A DNA stretch of 64,000 nt. Source: Pectobacterium sp. PL152 (GTDB taxonomy: Bacteria; Pseudomonadota; Gammaproteobacteria; Enterobacterales; Enterobacteriaceae). Positions 33,946-44,089 of this stretch are shown in pieces; the stretch's first letter is position 1, and the number at the start of each line of letters is the position of its first letter. The translations under genes were made by a program, and so were the position numbers. The notes below the pieces were generated by a model. It was not told where the DNA came from. It searched no databases and saw only the letters and a list, made by a program, of their open reading frames with translations. The DNA is taken from positions 1,674,001 through 1,738,000 of the forward strand of contig CP091064.1 in the NCBI GenBank assembly GCA_021907015.1, written 5' to 3'.

Positions 33946-35235
33946 TTACTTCGGCAACGACATCAGGAACTCACGCAGCTTCGCGAAATCATCCGGGAAG
34001 TGATGCGACAGCAGATCCAGATCGGCACGCTCAGCCAGCGCTTCCGGCAGGTCCAGTTCTTTGCCCAGAATGGCTTCTACGCTTTCCTTGAATTTCGCCG
34101 GGTGCGCCGTCCCCAGGAACAGGCCGAACTCGCCAGCTTGCAGTTGATCGCGCAACAAACGATAAGCAATCGCCGCGTGCGGCTCAGAAACATAGCCTAA
34201 CGCATCCAGCTCATGCATGGTTTCTTTCGTGGTCTCATCGCTCACCGCGCCAAAGCCCAGCGTTTTCAACTGCCAGTTTTTACGACGGAACAGCTCTTCC
34301 ACACGCGGCCAGTTGTTCGGCTGGCTCACGTCCATCGCGTTGGATAAGGTTGCCACCGTTTTATTCGGCTCCCAATTTCCACTGCTCAGGAAACGCGGCA
34401 CGGTGTCATTGGCGTTGGTCGCAGCGATGAAGCGCTTAATCGGCAGCCCCAGCGATTTTGCCAGCAGACCGGCAGTCAGATCGCCGAAGTTACCGCTCGG
34501 TACAGAAACCACCAGCTGATTACGCGCTTCCTGCGGCAATTGTGCAACCGCTTCAAAGTAGTAGCAAATTTGCGCCAGCAGGCGGCTGATATTGATGGAG
34601 TTTGCCGAGTTCAGGCCAATCGCCTTTTTCAGTTCTTCATCATCAAACGCCTTTTTCACCAATGCCTGACAGGCATCAAAATCACTGTCGACCGCTATGG
34701 TGTGAATGTTACCACCCAGCGTACAGAACAGTTTTTCCTGCAGCGGACTGATCTTGCCCTGCGGATACAAAATCACAACGCGGACATTTTCCAGACCGTA
34801 GAAGGCATGCGCCACGGCTGCACCGGTGTCGCCAGAGGTCGCCGTCAGAATGGTAATTTTCTCGTCGCCAGACACTTCCGTCAGCATTTGCGCCATAAAG
34901 CGGCCGCCGAAGTCTTTAAAGGCCAGCGTCGGGCCGTGGAACAGTTCCAGCGCGGCGATATCTTCCGCTACCGGCGCAACGGGTGCCGGGAACGCAAAGG
35001 CCGCTTTTACGCGCTCGAACACGGTTTCAGCCGCAATTTCATCGCCGATATACGCAGACAGAATACGGCTGCTACGGGTAACGAAATCCAGATCCAGCAG
35101 CGCGTCGATTTCGGTGCGCTCAAACTCCGGCAGATCCAGCGGGAAGAACAGCCCTTGCTGGCTACCCAGCCCTTGCTTGATAGCCTGAGCAAAGCTGACC
35201 TGCTCGTTATGATCTTTAAGGTTGTACAGTTTCAT
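33946..35235 (-). CDS. thrC: Threonine synthase
   Basis: ThrC converts O-phosphohomoserine to threonine with PLP. The 429 residues (E. coli 428) start MKLYNLKDHNEQVSFAQAIK; the PLP lysine lies in LELFHGPTLAFKDFGGRFMA (near 107), with TSGDTGAAVAHAF (near 136-148) and SVPSGNFGDLTAGL (near 234-247). It begins 3 bases after thrB and is the last gene of the thrLABC operon, ending before a shared terminator. Confidence 0.97.
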   Translation of the reverse strand: MKLYNLKDHNEQVSFAQAIKQGLGSQQGLFFPLDLPEFERTEIDALLDLDFVTRSSRILSAYIGDEIAAETVFERVKAAFAFPAPVAPVAEDIAALELFHGPTLAFKDFGGRFMAQMLTEVSGDEKITILTATSGDTGAAVAHAFYGLENVRVVILYPQGKISPLQEKLFCTLGGNIHTIAVDSDFDACQALVKKAFDDEELKKAIGLNSANSINISRLLAQICYYFEAVAQLPQEARNQLVVSVPSGNFGDLTAGLLAKSLGLPIKRFIAATNANDTVPRFLSSGNWEPNKTVATLSNAMDVSQPNNWPRVEELFRRKNWQLKTLGFGAVSDETTKETMHELDALGYVSEPHAAIAYRLLRDQLQAGEFGLFLGTAHPAKFKESVEAILGKELDLPEALAERADLDLLSHHFPDDFAKLREFLMSLPK

Positions 35236-35238
35236 GCG

Positions 35239-36168
35239 TTATCCCAGTTGTCGTGCGCCAGTCGTATCAAGACGGCAAATATGAACAAAACCTTCATCGT
35301 TCTGCAAATAGTTATCCCGCAGCCAGTCGGCCAGGCGCTGTGCGCTCGCCATGTCGTTGCAAACGGAGAATAACGTCGGGCCAGAGCCGGAAATACCACA
35401 GGCCAGCGCCCCGATATCTTCAGCAGCCTGGCGAGCGGCAGCAAAGCCGGGCAGCAGTTTCGTACGATAAGGTTCCGCGATGACATCCTTCATCAGTTTC
35501 GCCGCCAGCGCAGCCTGTCCGGTATGGCAAGCGTGGATAAAACCGGCCAGATAACGGCCGTGGCTGATGCAATCCTGACGACGATATTGCGCAGGCAGAA
35601 TCGCGCGCGCTTCGGCAGTCGAGACTTTAATCCCCGGATACGCCATGACCCACAGCCAGTCATCGAACGATGGTACCGGCTGACTGATGATGCCGTTTTC
35701 TTCCAGCATCAGTTGGACGCCACCGAGGAAACACGGAGCCACATTATCGTAGTGAACGCTGCCGGAAATGCGCCCTTCCAGCTCGCCCATCAACGTCAAC
35801 AGGCGGGTATCATCCAGCGGCTTACCGCAAAATTCGTTCATCGCCATCAGCCCAGCGACAACAGAACAGGCGCTGGAACCTAGCCCTGAACCAATCGGCA
35901 TATTCTTTTCGAGCGTCATCGCCACCGGCACGGTTTTGCCAATTTCCTGACAGAAAAGTTCCCAACATTGGTACACAATGTTTTCTTTCGGGTTATCCGG
36001 CAGCTTGCTAACAAAACGCCCTTCATTACGCAGGCTGAACAGCTCGGCCGCCTCGACAGAGACGCAATCGCCCAGCAATGAACCGTCTACGGGTGAAACG
36101 GCCGCACCCAGTACATCAAACCCAACGCTGACGTTACCGATTGATGCAGGTGCATACACCTTAACCAT
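35239..36168 (-). CDS. thrB: Homoserine kinase
   Basis: ThrB phosphorylates homoserine with ATP. With the ATG at 36168 the protein has 309 residues, as in E. coli, starting [20 protein letters not shown]. The GHMP-kinase ATP loop [16 protein letters not shown] lies near 91-106, and the C-terminal [17 protein letters not shown] near 263-279. The start is 2 bases after the thrA stop, with GGGAG inside the last thrA codons serving as Shine-Dalgarno. Confidence 0.97.
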   Translation of the reverse strand: MVKVYAPASIGNVSVGFDVLGAAVSPVDGSLLGDCVSVEAAELFSLRNEGRFVSKLPDNPKENIVYQCWELFCQEIGKTVPVAMTLEKNMPIGSGLGSSACSVVAGLMAMNEFCGKPLDDTRLLTLMGELEGRISGSVHYDNVAPCFLGGVQLMLEENGIISQPVPSFDDWLWVMAYPGIKVSTAEARAILPAQYRRQDCISHGRYLAGFIHACHTGQAALAAKLMKDVIAEPYRTKLLPGFAAARQAAEDIGALACGISGSGPTLFSVCNDMASAQRLADWLRDNYLQNDEGFVHICRLDTTGARQLG

Positions 36169-36170
36169 AA

Positions 36171-38630
36171 TTATGCTCCCAACTTCCATGACAAGGTGCG
36201 CAGCAGATCTGCGAACACACCAGCAGCGGTAACATCGTTACCCGCGCCATAACCGCGCAACACGAGCGGCAGTGGCTGATAATAACGGCTGTAGAATGCC
36301 AGCGCATTCTCACCATCTTTGACTTTAAACAGCGGATCGTTGCCACCAACGGCGCTGATCTTGACCTTGCAGCGGCCTTCTTCAATGACGCCGACATAGC
36401 GCAACACTTTACCTTCATCGCGCGCTTGTGCAACACGGCTGGCGAACTCATCGTCTACCGACGGCAGACGCTGCATGAAGCTGGCAACGTCGCCGGAGGC
36501 ATCGAAGCTGGCAGGCAGAACAGATTCCACCTCGATATCGCCCAGTTCCAACTGATAACCCGCTTCACGCGCCAGAATCAGCAGCTTACGCGCCACGTCC
36601 ATACCGGACAGATCGTCGCGCGGATCGGGTTCGGTATAACCTTTCTCTTTCGCCTGCGTAGTCGCTGCCGACAGCGACATGCCTTCATCGAGTTTACCGA
36701 AAATAAAGGACAGCGAGCCAGAGAGAATACCGGTAAAGCGAATCAGCTCATCACCCGCATTCAGCAAGTTTTGCAGGTTCTCAATCACCGGCAGGCCTGC
36801 ACCAACGTTCGTGTCATACAGGAAACGACGGCGGGATTTCGCCGCAGCACTGCGCAGTTGGTGATAATAATTCATCGACCCGGTGTTGGCTTTCTTGTTT
36901 GGGGTCACCACGTGGAAGCCGTCGGCCAGGAAATCCACGTACTGATCGGCCACCGCCTGATTCGACGTACAGTCAACGATAACCGGATTCAGCAGGTGAT
37001 ACTCTTTCACCAGACGAATCAGACGGCCCAGATTGAACGGCTCGCGGGCTTTCGCCAGCTCTTCGCGCCAGTTATCCATCGAAACGCCGTTAATATTGGT
37101 CAGCATGGCTTTGGAGTTCGCGATCCCACACACACGCAGGTCGATATGCTTGTCTTTCAGCCACGGTTGCTGACGGTGAATCTGCTCCAGCAGCGCGCCA
37201 CCCACGCCGCCGACGCCGATCACAAACACATCGATCACTTGATCGGTGTTAAATAGCATTTGGTGAGCCACGCGCACGCCGGTGGTCGCCACATCGTTGT
37301 TTACCACGACGGAGATAGATCGTTCGGAGGACCCCTGCGCGATAGCAACGATATTGATATTGGCCGTCGCCAGCGCGGAGAACAGACGCGCAGACAGGCC
37401 GCGCAGCGTGCGCATACCGTCACCAACAACAGAGAGGATCGCCAGACGTTCCATTACATCCAGCGGCTCCAGCACGCCTTCTTTCAGTTCCAGATAGAAT
37501 TCGTCTTCCAGCGTTTTTCTGGCACGCGCCAGCTCGTTTTGTGATACGCAGAAGCTGATGCTGTACTCAGAAGACGACTGCGTGATCAGCACGACCGAAA
37601 TACCCGCACGTGACATCGCAGCAAACACGCGTGCCGCCATGCCAACCATACCTTTCATGCCAGGGCCGGATACGTTGATCATCGCCATGTTGTTCAGGTT
37701 GGTAATCCCTTTCACCGGATACTGCGTATCCGAGCTGTCCATGCCGATGAGCGTACCGGGAGCCTGAGGGTTTTCGGTGTTTTTGATAAGGCAGGGAATT
37801 TGGAACTGGGCGATAGGAGCAATGGTGCGAGGGTGGAGGACTTTGGCGCCGAAATAGGACAGCTCCATCGCCTCCTGATAGGACATCGATTTCAATAATC
37901 GAGCGTCCGGCACCTGACGCGGATCGCAGGTATACACGCCGTCCACATCGGTCCAGATCTCACAGCAGTCTGCACGCAAACACGCGGCCAGTACCGCAGC
38001 GGAATAGTCTGAACCGTTGCGGCCCAGCACCACCAGTTCGCCTTTGTCGTTACCCGCAGTAAAGCCCGCCATCAGGATGACATGATCTTTTGGGATGGCG
38101 CTTTCGGCGATACGGCGAGTCGACTCCGTGATATCCACGGTAGATTCAAGATAGTGTCCCCGCGCCAGCAGCTTCTCGACCGGATTGATAACGGAGACCC
38201 CATAGCCGCGTGCCTGAAAGACCGCTTCCATGATGGCGATAGACAGTTTTTCCCCTCGGCAGATAATCGCGGCGTTCACACTGTCAGGACACTGGCCCAG
38301 CAGCGCGATGCCATGCAGAACGTGTTTCAACTGTGCAAATTCCTGATCCACGAATGCCTTCAGGCGGGCATGGTCAAAACCGGGTTGAGACGCGGCAAGG
38401 CCTTGCAGCAGCGAAGAAAAGATTGTTTCGGCGTCATTCAAATGAGGCAGGATATCTTGTCCGGCGACGGTTTTCTCAATCATGGCAACCAGATGGTTGG
38501 TAATTTTCGCCGGAGCGGACAATACGGTAGCCACCTGTCCCTGGCGCGCGTTGTTTTCGATAATGTCGGCAACGCGCGCAAAACGCTCCGCATTTGCTAC
38601 TGAAGTCCCGCCAAATTTCAACACTCGCAT
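36171..38630 (-). CDS. thrA: Bifunctional aspartokinase I/homoserine dehydrogenase I
   Basis: ThrA phosphorylates aspartate and reduces aspartate semialdehyde, and is feedback-inhibited by threonine. The 819 residues start [20 protein letters not shown] (kinase, KFGGTS 5-10), with [19 protein letters not shown] near 204-222, a central regulatory ACT-like region ([20 protein letters not shown]), and the dehydrogenase with [17 protein letters not shown] (near 466-482) and [25 protein letters not shown] precedes the ATG. Expression is controlled by the threonine/isoleucine attenuator upstream. Confidence 0.98.
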   Translation of the reverse strand: MRVLKFGGTSVANAERFARVADIIENNARQGQVATVLSAPAKITNHLVAMIEKTVAGQDILPHLNDAETIFSSLLQGLAASQPGFDHARLKAFVDQEFAQLKHVLHGIALLGQCPDSVNAAIICRGEKLSIAIMEAVFQARGYGVSVINPVEKLLARGHYLESTVDITESTRRIAESAIPKDHVILMAGFTAGNDKGELVVLGRNGSDYSAAVLAACLRADCCEIWTDVDGVYTCDPRQVPDARLLKSMSYQEAMELSYFGAKVLHPRTIAPIAQFQIPCLIKNTENPQAPGTLIGMDSSDTQYPVKGITNLNNMAMINVSGPGMKGMVGMAARVFAAMSRAGISVVLITQSSSEYSISFCVSQNELARARKTLEDEFYLELKEGVLEPLDVMERLAILSVVGDGMRTLRGLSARLFSALATANINIVAIAQGSSERSISVVVNNDVATTGVRVAHQMLFNTDQVIDVFVIGVGGVGGALLEQIHRQQPWLKDKHIDLRVCGIANSKAMLTNINGVSMDNWREELAKAREPFNLGRLIRLVKEYHLLNPVIVDCTSNQAVADQYVDFLADGFHVVTPNKKANTGSMNYYHQLRSAAAKSRRRFLYDTNVGAGLPVIENLQNLLNAGDELIRFTGILSGSLSFIFGKLDEGMSLSAATTQAKEKGYTEPDPRDDLSGMDVARKLLILAREAGYQLELGDIEVESVLPASFDASGDVASFMQRLPSVDDEFASRVAQARDEGKVLRYVGVIEEGRCKVKISAVGGNDPLFKVKDGENALAFYSRYYQPLPLVLRGYGAGNDVTAAGVFADLLRTLSWKLGA

Positions 38631-38724
38631 TTTTATCTGTTCTCCTGAATTTCTGCCAACCAAACGCCGGAAGCGTTTTTTGTATGCCGCTTGCAGGCGG
38701 CGCTGAGGATAACCTGCCGTAAAA

Positions 38725-38756
38725 AAAAAGCCCGCACTGTTCGGTGCGGGCTTTTT
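38725..38756 (-). terminator. Transcription attenuator of the thr operon
   Basis: On the minus strand AAAGCCCGCAC / GTGCGGGCTTT with a 6-base loop is followed by a run of nine T. It starts 19 bases after the thrL stop and about 95 bases before thrA. When the leader ribosome does not stall at Thr/Ile codons, this hairpin should end transcription. Confidence 0.92.
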
Positions 38757-38774
38757 CTGGAATCTTTATATGCG

Positions 38775-38843
38775 TCAGCCCGCACCGTTACTGGTTGTAT
38801 CGGTGATGGTAATAATCGTGGTGATCAGGCTGATAGTGCGCAT
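38775..38843 (-). CDS. thrL: thr operon leader peptide
   Basis: This 22-residue peptide, MRTISLITTIITITDTTSNG plus AG, contains seven threonines and five isoleucines, clustered between residues 3 and 17. It plays the role of E. coli ThrL (21 residues, also ending NGAG): ribosome stalling when charged tRNA-Thr or tRNA-Ile is scarce prevents the attenuator at 38725-38756. It is too short for most gene finders. The Thr run is interrupted by more Ile and by Ser/Leu/Asp than in E. coli. Confidence 0.93.
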   Translation of the reverse strand: MRTISLITTIITITDTTSNGAG

Positions 38844-38884
38844 GCTAAAATCGAATCTCATTAAAAGTAGAGTTATCTGCCCTA

Positions 38885-39739
38885 TTAGTTAGGCCAATCG
38901 CCCTTTGAAGTCAACGGATTTCTTTTTTTCTTCTCGTAGAACGAAAAATGTCTACCGCTAAACCCACTGCCGAAACGGGAATACACCAGATGAATAATTG
39001 CCAAAGTTCCCGTTTCAAAATGTTCGACTGCCAATAAAGCCATCTTTGCTATCTTATTTCGGTAGGTTTTTTCAATATCGTGTAGCAGCCGATGGAGCAT
39101 CGCCGTATCGCGCTGCTCTAAACGTCCCAGCCGCTGATGCAGCCAGTCTCGCAGTTTTTCATCATCCTCAACCGCCAAATTCACCAGTAGCCGATCCAAA
39201 CGATCGTGCAACGCCGACAATTGCCCCGCCACAGCGGGCTGCACCGCTTCCGATTTGACGTCCATCAGTTCAGCCAGTTGGTAACAGTACACCATCACCG
39301 CCTGACCAAGATTCAGTGAAGGGTAATCCGCTTTCATCGGCACGCCGGTCAACACATCCGCCAATTCGAGTTCTTCATTCGTCAGGCCAACATCTTCCCG
39401 ACCAAACACCAGTGCCGCAGAAGCCATCCATTGCACCTTCTCCTGCAATACGCCAGTCAGTTCAGCTGGCGTGCAGTAATAACGATACTTAGCCCGGCTG
39501 CGCGCGGTGGTCGCGACCGTAAAGTCGACATCCGCCAGTGCTTCAGCCAGCGTGGCAAACACCTGTACGTTATCCAGAATGTCTCCCGAGCCGTGCGCTA
39601 CCCAACGAGCTGCCGGTTCTTGATGTGCAGTGCTACCGACAATACGCAAGCTGCTGAATCCCATTGTTTTCATCGCACGGGCTGCCGCCCCTACATTCTC
39701 TGCCCGAGCGGGCTCAACCAAAATAATATGAAACTGCAT
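38885..39739 (-). CDS. yjtD: tRNA/rRNA methyltransferase YjtD (LasT), C-terminally extended by a probable frameshift
   Basis: This is a SPOUT-type 2'-O-methyltransferase related to TrmJ. The ATG at 39739 gives MQFHIILVEPARAENVGAAA; VFGREDVGLTNEELELADVL (about 112-131) and PSLNLGQAVMVYCYQLAEL (SAM knot) are conserved. The family ends just after LLHDIEK, but here the frame runs on for 57 unrelated residues (TYRNKIAKMALLAVEHFETG...). Adding one A to the A6 run at 39067-39072 gives LLHDIEKNLPK and a stop at 39054, making 228 residues, exactly the E. coli length. I therefore think the true gene is 39054-39739. The extension would also overrun the thr promoter. Confidence 0.88.
   Translation of the reverse strand: MQFHIILVEPARAENVGAAARAMKTMGFSSLRIVGSTAHQEPAARWVAHGSGDILDNVQVFATLAEALADVDFTVATTARSRAKYRYYCTPAELTGVLQEKVQWMASAALVFGREDVGLTNEELELADVLTGVPMKADYPSLNLGQAVMVYCYQLAELMDVKSEAVQPAVAGQLSALHDRLDRLLVNLAVEDDEKLRDWLHQRLGRLEQRDTAMLHRLLHDIEKTYRNKIAKMALLAVEHFETGTLAIIHLVYSRFGSGFSGRHFSFYEKKKRNPLTSKGDWPN
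38886..38914 (-). promoter_or_regulatory. thr operon promoter
   Basis: On the minus strand TTGACT is followed after 17 bases by TAACTA, about 45 bases upstream of thrL. The E. coli thr promoter also has TTGACT as -35. The promoter overlaps the last codons of the extended yjtD reading frame but not the expected natural yjtD end. Confidence 0.72.
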
Positions 39740-40503
39740 AAACTCCTCAGTATGGGTTACGTGCGTTCTGCCACTGTCTCCACCAGCCGTCAAATAAAAC
39801 AGCGGCGTCATCGCTAGCTATTCACTGATAACGATTGATAAATAAGTGCTATTCGTTGATAACCACAGCATGTTGATCGTTACAGTTAAAAGTTAACAAT
39901 AAGCCAACAAAATTTCCGGTATCAACCCAGCATTCGGTAGGAAACATCGGAGAGTCCAAAAAGGGGCAGGAAGAGAAAACCCTAAGAAAAATAAGGTAAA
40001 TTATTTTATTTCAATAAGTTATAAAACTACTGCCGTATGTGTAGCGCCAATTATGATTATTGGCATTTGCTATGCTAAATCGTTCATAAAAAGTGCTAAA
40101 TTGTGACGTAAACTGGCAATCCTATAAGTGTTTATCACAAAATAGTTAACGTGCTAAAATGAAATTTGATATATGTCAACAGAACCGTAGATTTATCAGC
40201 AGGCAAAATCCGTGCTTACTGTTATGTTGCTGTTAATAAGGTTAAACTGTGCGCCACTTTGAGCGCAGTTAAATTAGCGCCACGCTCATCCGCTAGCAGT
40301 ACCTCTAAGCGGGTAGAGAATGAACACCAGTAACGCCTTTACGTACTTGAGTCTGATGTTGAGCGAGAGCGTAGTTTACCTCGATAAGCTCCAGGGAAAT
40401 ACCCGGAATAACTGGCGTTGTAGCCAGCGGGCCAGCAGGGTATGACAGCGACTTCTGTACTTCCGATTTCTATAATTTAAGTTGGCAATTTTAGGTAGCA
40501 AAC
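39740..40503. promoter_or_regulatory. Long intergenic region and leader upstream of arcA
   Basis: About 760 bases without a credible gene. AT-rich sequence near 39830-40160 should hold promoters for yjtD (minus) and arcA (plus). A perfect dyad GCCAAT-N7-ATTGGC lies at 40046-40064, directly before TATGCTAAAT. A half-symmetric TTGTGA (near 40101) and TCACAA (near 40134) are also present. A bulged hairpin (AACTGTGCGC / GCGCAGTT) lies at 40245-40270. E. coli arcA has several promoters and the small ORF yjjY here; I see no yjjY homologue. Confidence 0.45.
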
Positions 40504-41220
40504 ATGCAGACGCCGCACATTCTTATTGTTGAAGACGAGCTAGTAACTCGTAATACCCTCAAAAGCATTTTTGAGGCGGAAGGATACGTTGTTCACGAAG
40601 CCACTGATGGCGCAGAAATGCACCACATTTTGTCCGAGAATGACATCAATCTGGTGATCATGGACATCAACCTGCCAGGAAAGAACGGCCTGTTGCTGGC
40701 ACGTGAACTGCGCGAGCAAGCCACCGTTGCCTTGATGTTCCTCACCGGCCGCGATAATGAAGTCGATAAGATCCTCGGTCTGGAAATCGGTGCGGATGAC
40801 TACATCACCAAACCGTTCAACCCACGTGAATTGACGATCCGCGCGCGTAACCTGCTGTCACGCACCATGAATCTTGGCAGCGGCACTGAAGAGCGCCGTC
40901 TGGTGGAAAGCTACCGCTTCAACGGCTGGGAACTGGACATCAATAGTCGTTCTCTAATTAGCCCGGCGGGTGAACAATACAAGCTGCCGCGCAGTGAATT
41001 CCGCGCCATGCTGCACTTCTGCGAAAACCCGGGCAAGATTCAGTCTCGCGCGGAACTGCTGAAGAAAATGACCGGCCGTGAGCTTAAGCCACACGACCGT
41101 ACCGTTGACGTCACCATCCGCCGTATCCGCAAGCACTTTGAATCTACTGCAGATACGCCGGAAATCATCGCGACGATCCACGGCGAAGGCTACCGCTTCT
41201 GCGGCGACCTGGAAAATTAA
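40504..41220 (+). CDS. arcA: Aerobic respiration control response regulator ArcA
   Basis: ArcA is the OmpR/PhoB-type response regulator of the ArcAB system and represses respiratory genes when oxygen is low. The 238 residues equal E. coli ArcA. The receiver domain has VEDE (9-12), the phospho-acceptor Asp54 in [12 protein letters not shown], and Lys in [10 protein letters not shown] (near 103). The C-terminal winged helix has [19 protein letters not shown] and [15 protein letters not shown]. The partner ArcB is not in the window. A terminator follows 8 bases after the stop. Confidence 0.98.
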   Translation: MQTPHILIVEDELVTRNTLKSIFEAEGYVVHEATDGAEMHHILSENDINLVIMDINLPGKNGLLLARELREQATVALMFLTGRDNEVDKILGLEIGADDYITKPFNPRELTIRARNLLSRTMNLGSGTEERRLVESYRFNGWELDINSRSLISPAGEQYKLPRSEFRAMLHFCENPGKIQSRAELLKKMTGRELKPHDRTVDVTIRRIRKHFESTADTPEIIATIHGEGYRFCGDLEN

Positions 41221-41227
41221 TCCCTCT

Positions 41228-41259
41228 CAGCCGGAACAGACATCTGTTCCGGCTGTTTT
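41228..41259 (+). terminator. Rho-independent terminator of arcA
   Basis: A 13-base-pair perfect stem (CAGCCGGAACAGA / TCTGTTCCGGCTG) with a 2-base loop is followed by TTTTCCTT. It lies between convergent arcA and creA. Confidence 0.92.
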
Positions 41260-41282
41260 CCTTCTTACCGCATTACTGCACG

Positions 41283-41765
41283 TTATTCACTCTTTGCCCA
41301 CGGCATAACCGGCACCGCGCTTAACGCATTTTTCGGCGAACCATCGACTAAGCGATCGGAGTAAGCGAGATAGATCAGCGCATTGCGCTTTTGGTCGTAA
41401 AATCGAACAACCTGCAATTTCTTGAAAACCAGCGATGTTCTTTTTCTGAATACCACGGATCCACGGTCACCGCCGTTTTTGATTTTATCGGACAGTGTAA
41501 TCGGCCCAACCTGCTGGCAGGAAATGGCAGCGTCCGATGTGTCTTCCGCCAACCCTAATCCGCCCTTGATTCCGCCCGTTTTGGCTCGGCTAATGTAGCA
41601 GGTCACGTTTGAAACATCCGGGTCGTCAAACGCTTCCACCACGATCTTATGATCCGGCCCCAACAGTTTAAAGGCGGTATCGACAGACCCGACCTCTTCC
41701 GCACTGACGACGCCAGCGGTGGATAGCAATAACAGACCCGCTCCCATGATGCGCTTTATGTTCAT
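41283..41765 (-). CDS. creA: CreA family protein (periplasmic, unknown function)
   Basis: The 160-residue protein starts with a signal peptide ([20 protein letters not shown], cleaved near VSA-EE) and matches E. coli CreA throughout: [40 protein letters not shown], and [14 protein letters not shown]. Two cysteines (near 58 and 84) could form a disulfide. In E. coli creA precedes creBCD and arcA; here creBCD are missing and creA faces arcA across 62 bases. Its molecular role is unknown. Confidence 0.93.
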   Translation of the reverse strand: MNIKRIMGAGLLLLSTAGVVSAEEVGSVDTAFKLLGPDHKIVVEAFDDPDVSNVTCYISRAKTGGIKGGLGLAEDTSDAAISCQQVGPITLSDKIKNGGDRGSVVFRKRTSLVFKKLQVVRFYDQKRNALIYLAYSDRLVDGSPKNALSAVPVMPWAKSE

Positions 41766-41969
41766 ATTTCAGGCCCTGTGACAATCATAACAAACGATTA
41801 ATAACCACAATTAAAAAGAGGATGTACAAAATAAACCACTATCGCAATCCTCCTTATCCAAATTACCTGCGGAATATTTTCAAAAATCTTCGGCAGTACC
41901 AAAGTGAAAATATTGCTATGATGCGGGATCTCAATACGCTCGCGCCCAATGTGTTTGATGAGGAAGATT

Positions 41970-42857
41970 ATGGATCAAGCCGGTATCATACGTGACTTGC
42001 TTAACTGGCTGGAAAGCCATCTCGACCAGCCGCTATCACTGGATAATGTGGCGGCGAAAGCGGGTTATTCCAAGTGGCATCTGCAAAGAATGTTCAAAGA
42101 CGTGACAGGCCATGCCATTGGTTCATATATCCGAGCGCGGAGATTGACCAAAGCGGCGGTTGCACTTTGTCTGACCAGCCGCCCTATCCTTGATATTGCC
42201 CTGCAATACCGTTTTGATTCACAACAGACTTTTACCCGCGCGTTCAAAAAGCAGTTTACCCAAACGCCTGCGTCTTATCGTCGTTCCGATAATTGGAATA
42301 CTTTCGGCATTCGTCCGCCGATCCGGCTCGGCGCGTTTACCCTGCCACAGCCGCAGTTTATCACTCTGCCAGAAACGCAGCTGCTTGGGCTAACGCAAAC
42401 CTATAACTGCCGTCTGGAGCAGATTTGCAACTTCCGTACGGAAATTCGCGTTCACTATTGGCGTCAGTTTTTAGGCGAAACCTGCTCCGTACCCCCTGTG
42501 CTTTACGGGCTGCATCATTCACGGCCGAGCAAAGAGAAAGACGACGAGCACGAAGTGCTCTACACCACCGCGTTGGAGCCACAGTACCTGCCGGATGATG
42601 TCCACACGGGCGAACCCATTACGCTACCGGGCGGCGATTACGCGATGTTTGTTTTTGAAGGGCCAAACGACGAGCTGCAAGACTTCATCATCACGCTGTA
42701 TGACACCTGTCTGCCAACCTTCCAGCTCACACGCCGCAAAGGGTTCGACGCCGAGCGTTTTCACCCCAGCCGTGATACAGACGGGGAAATACCCGCGATC
42801 ATCCGCTGCGAGTATTTGATCCCCATCCAGCACCCAGAGCCGCTCTCAGCGCTGTAG
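41970..42857 (+). CDS. rob: AraC-family regulator Rob
   Basis: Rob activates the mar/sox/rob regulon, including efflux and superoxide defence. The ATG at 41970 (MDQAGIIRDLLNWLESHLDQ) gives 295 residues (E. coli 289). The two HTH motifs of the AraC/XylS domain are AKAGYSKWHLQRMFKDVTG (about 30-48) and RFDSQQTFTRAFKKQF (about 79-94). The C-terminal half is a GyrI-like ligand-binding domain. The 3' end overlaps convergent gpmB by 12 bases. Confidence 0.95.
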   Translation: MDQAGIIRDLLNWLESHLDQPLSLDNVAAKAGYSKWHLQRMFKDVTGHAIGSYIRARRLTKAAVALCLTSRPILDIALQYRFDSQQTFTRAFKKQFTQTPASYRRSDNWNTFGIRPPIRLGAFTLPQPQFITLPETQLLGLTQTYNCRLEQICNFRTEIRVHYWRQFLGETCSVPPVLYGLHHSRPSKEKDDEHEVLYTTALEPQYLPDDVHTGEPITLPGGDYAMFVFEGPNDELQDFIITLYDTCLPTFQLTRRKGFDAERFHPSRDTDGEIPAIIRCEYLIPIQHPEPLSAL

Positions 42858-43496
42858 CTCATCCAGTGCCGGAATATCCAGATGCGAGATATCTCCGGCC
42901 GTTTCCACCACCCATCCCGGTGCCAGCCACGGACTTTGCTGATAATCGATACGCGACAGGGAGCAGTTGCGCAGGCGCAGGCGCCGCTCAGCCGACGCGG
43001 GTAGCCCCAGAACCGTACTCAGCAGACAGCCCAGCGCCATCCCGTGGCTCACCAGCAGAGGGCGGCTTCCTGCTGGCAACGCCAGACAACGCTCCAGAAC
43101 GCCATGCATACGCAATGCGACATCATTCATCGATTCACCTTCCGGGATGCGGCCATCGGGCGTGCCATCCACCAGCCTTTTACGCCACCCTTCTTCCTCG
43201 GCGGTCAGCGAATCCAGATCGCGCGCTTCCAATACGCCCATGTTCAATTCACGTAACCCGGGCTCCAGGATTATCTGGCAATTACCACAAGATTTAGCGA
43301 TGATTTCTGTCGTCTGACGCGTTCTTCCGAGATCGCTGGTAAAAATATGCGTAATCCCTAACGTCCTGATTCGTTCAGCAACTTGCTGTGCCTGTTGCTC
43401 ACCTCTTGGCGTCAGCGCACTGTCCGATTGACCTTGAATACGTCGAGCCACATTCCATTCTGTTTCGCCGTGGCGAACAAGATATACCTGTAACAT
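42846..43496 (-). CDS. gpmB: Histidine phosphatase family protein GpmB
   Basis: GpmB belongs to the cofactor-dependent phosphoglycerate mutase/histidine phosphatase superfamily; in E. coli it acts as a phosphatase rather than a main glycolytic mutase. The 216 residues begin MLQVYLVRHGETEWNVARRI with the catalytic RHG (8-10), then SDLGRTRQTTEII, ELNMGVLEARDLDSLTAEE and the second catalytic His in VSHGMALGCLL (near 151). It is divergent from yjjX by 50 bases and converges on rob. Confidence 0.93.
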   Translation of the reverse strand: MLQVYLVRHGETEWNVARRIQGQSDSALTPRGEQQAQQVAERIRTLGITHIFTSDLGRTRQTTEIIAKSCGNCQIILEPGLRELNMGVLEARDLDSLTAEEEGWRKRLVDGTPDGRIPEGESMNDVALRMHGVLERCLALPAGSRPLLVSHGMALGCLLSTVLGLPASAERRLRLRNCSLSRIDYQQSPWLAPGWVVETAGDISHLDIPALDELQR

Positions 43497-43546
43497 GGTT
43501 ATTTTCCGTTATACTGCGTCAAATTAACTAAAGGTACGAAACTGTT

Positions 43547-44086
43547 ATGTATCACGTTGTTGCTGCAACTACCAACCCGGCAAAGATTAAGGCTATTACT
43601 CTGGCATTCACCGATGTCTTTGGTGCAGAAAGCTGCCGCATCGAAGGCGTTGACGTCGATAGCGGCGTACCGCGTCAACCTCTAGGTTCTATCGAAACCC
43701 GTACTGGCGCCAGAAACCGCGTCATGATGGCACGTCAAGTGCGGCCGGAAGCCGATTTTTGGGTCGGTGTCGAAGCAGGTATTGAAGAAAGCATGACGTT
43801 CGCCTGGATGGTGATCGAAAACACCCACCTGCGTGGCGAATCACGCTCTGCCAGCCTGGTTCTTCCAGAAAGTATATTACATGGTATCCGTGAAGGGCGG
43901 GAATTAGGCGATGAAATGGAACGTTTGACGGGCGTTCAGAATATTAAACATAAAGGGGGTGCCATCGGCGTCTTCACCGACGGCAAACTGTCACGTACCA
44001 GCGTGTACCATCAGGCGCTGCTGCTGGCACTGGTGCCGTTCCATAACCCGATCTATCAGATTCCCGTTCAGGGCGCAAAACCGTAA
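43547..44086 (+). CDS. yjjX: Inosine/xanthosine triphosphatase YjjX
   Basis: YjjX hydrolyses ITP and XTP, a housecleaning activity. The 179 residues start [20 protein letters not shown] and include [20 protein letters not shown] (about 34-53), [11 protein letters not shown] (about 66-76) and [20 protein letters not shown] (about 139-158). The gene lies between gpmB and trpR, as in E. coli, and ends 3 bases from the convergent trpR stop. Confidence 0.94.
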   Translation: MYHVVAATTNPAKIKAITLAFTDVFGAESCRIEGVDVDSGVPRQPLGSIETRTGARNRVMMARQVRPEADFWVGVEAGIEESMTFAWMVIENTHLRGESRSASLVLPESILHGIREGRELGDEMERLTGVQNIKHKGGAIGVFTDGKLSRTSVYHQALLLALVPFHNPIYQIPVQGAKP

Positions 44087-44089
44087 CGG

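Noticed and set aside
34540..35373. 277-residue plus-strand ORF
   Set aside because: Antisense to thrC and the end of thrB; a shadow frame.
36426..37256. 276-residue plus-strand ORF
   Set aside because: Antisense to thrA; no ribosome-binding site and atypical composition.
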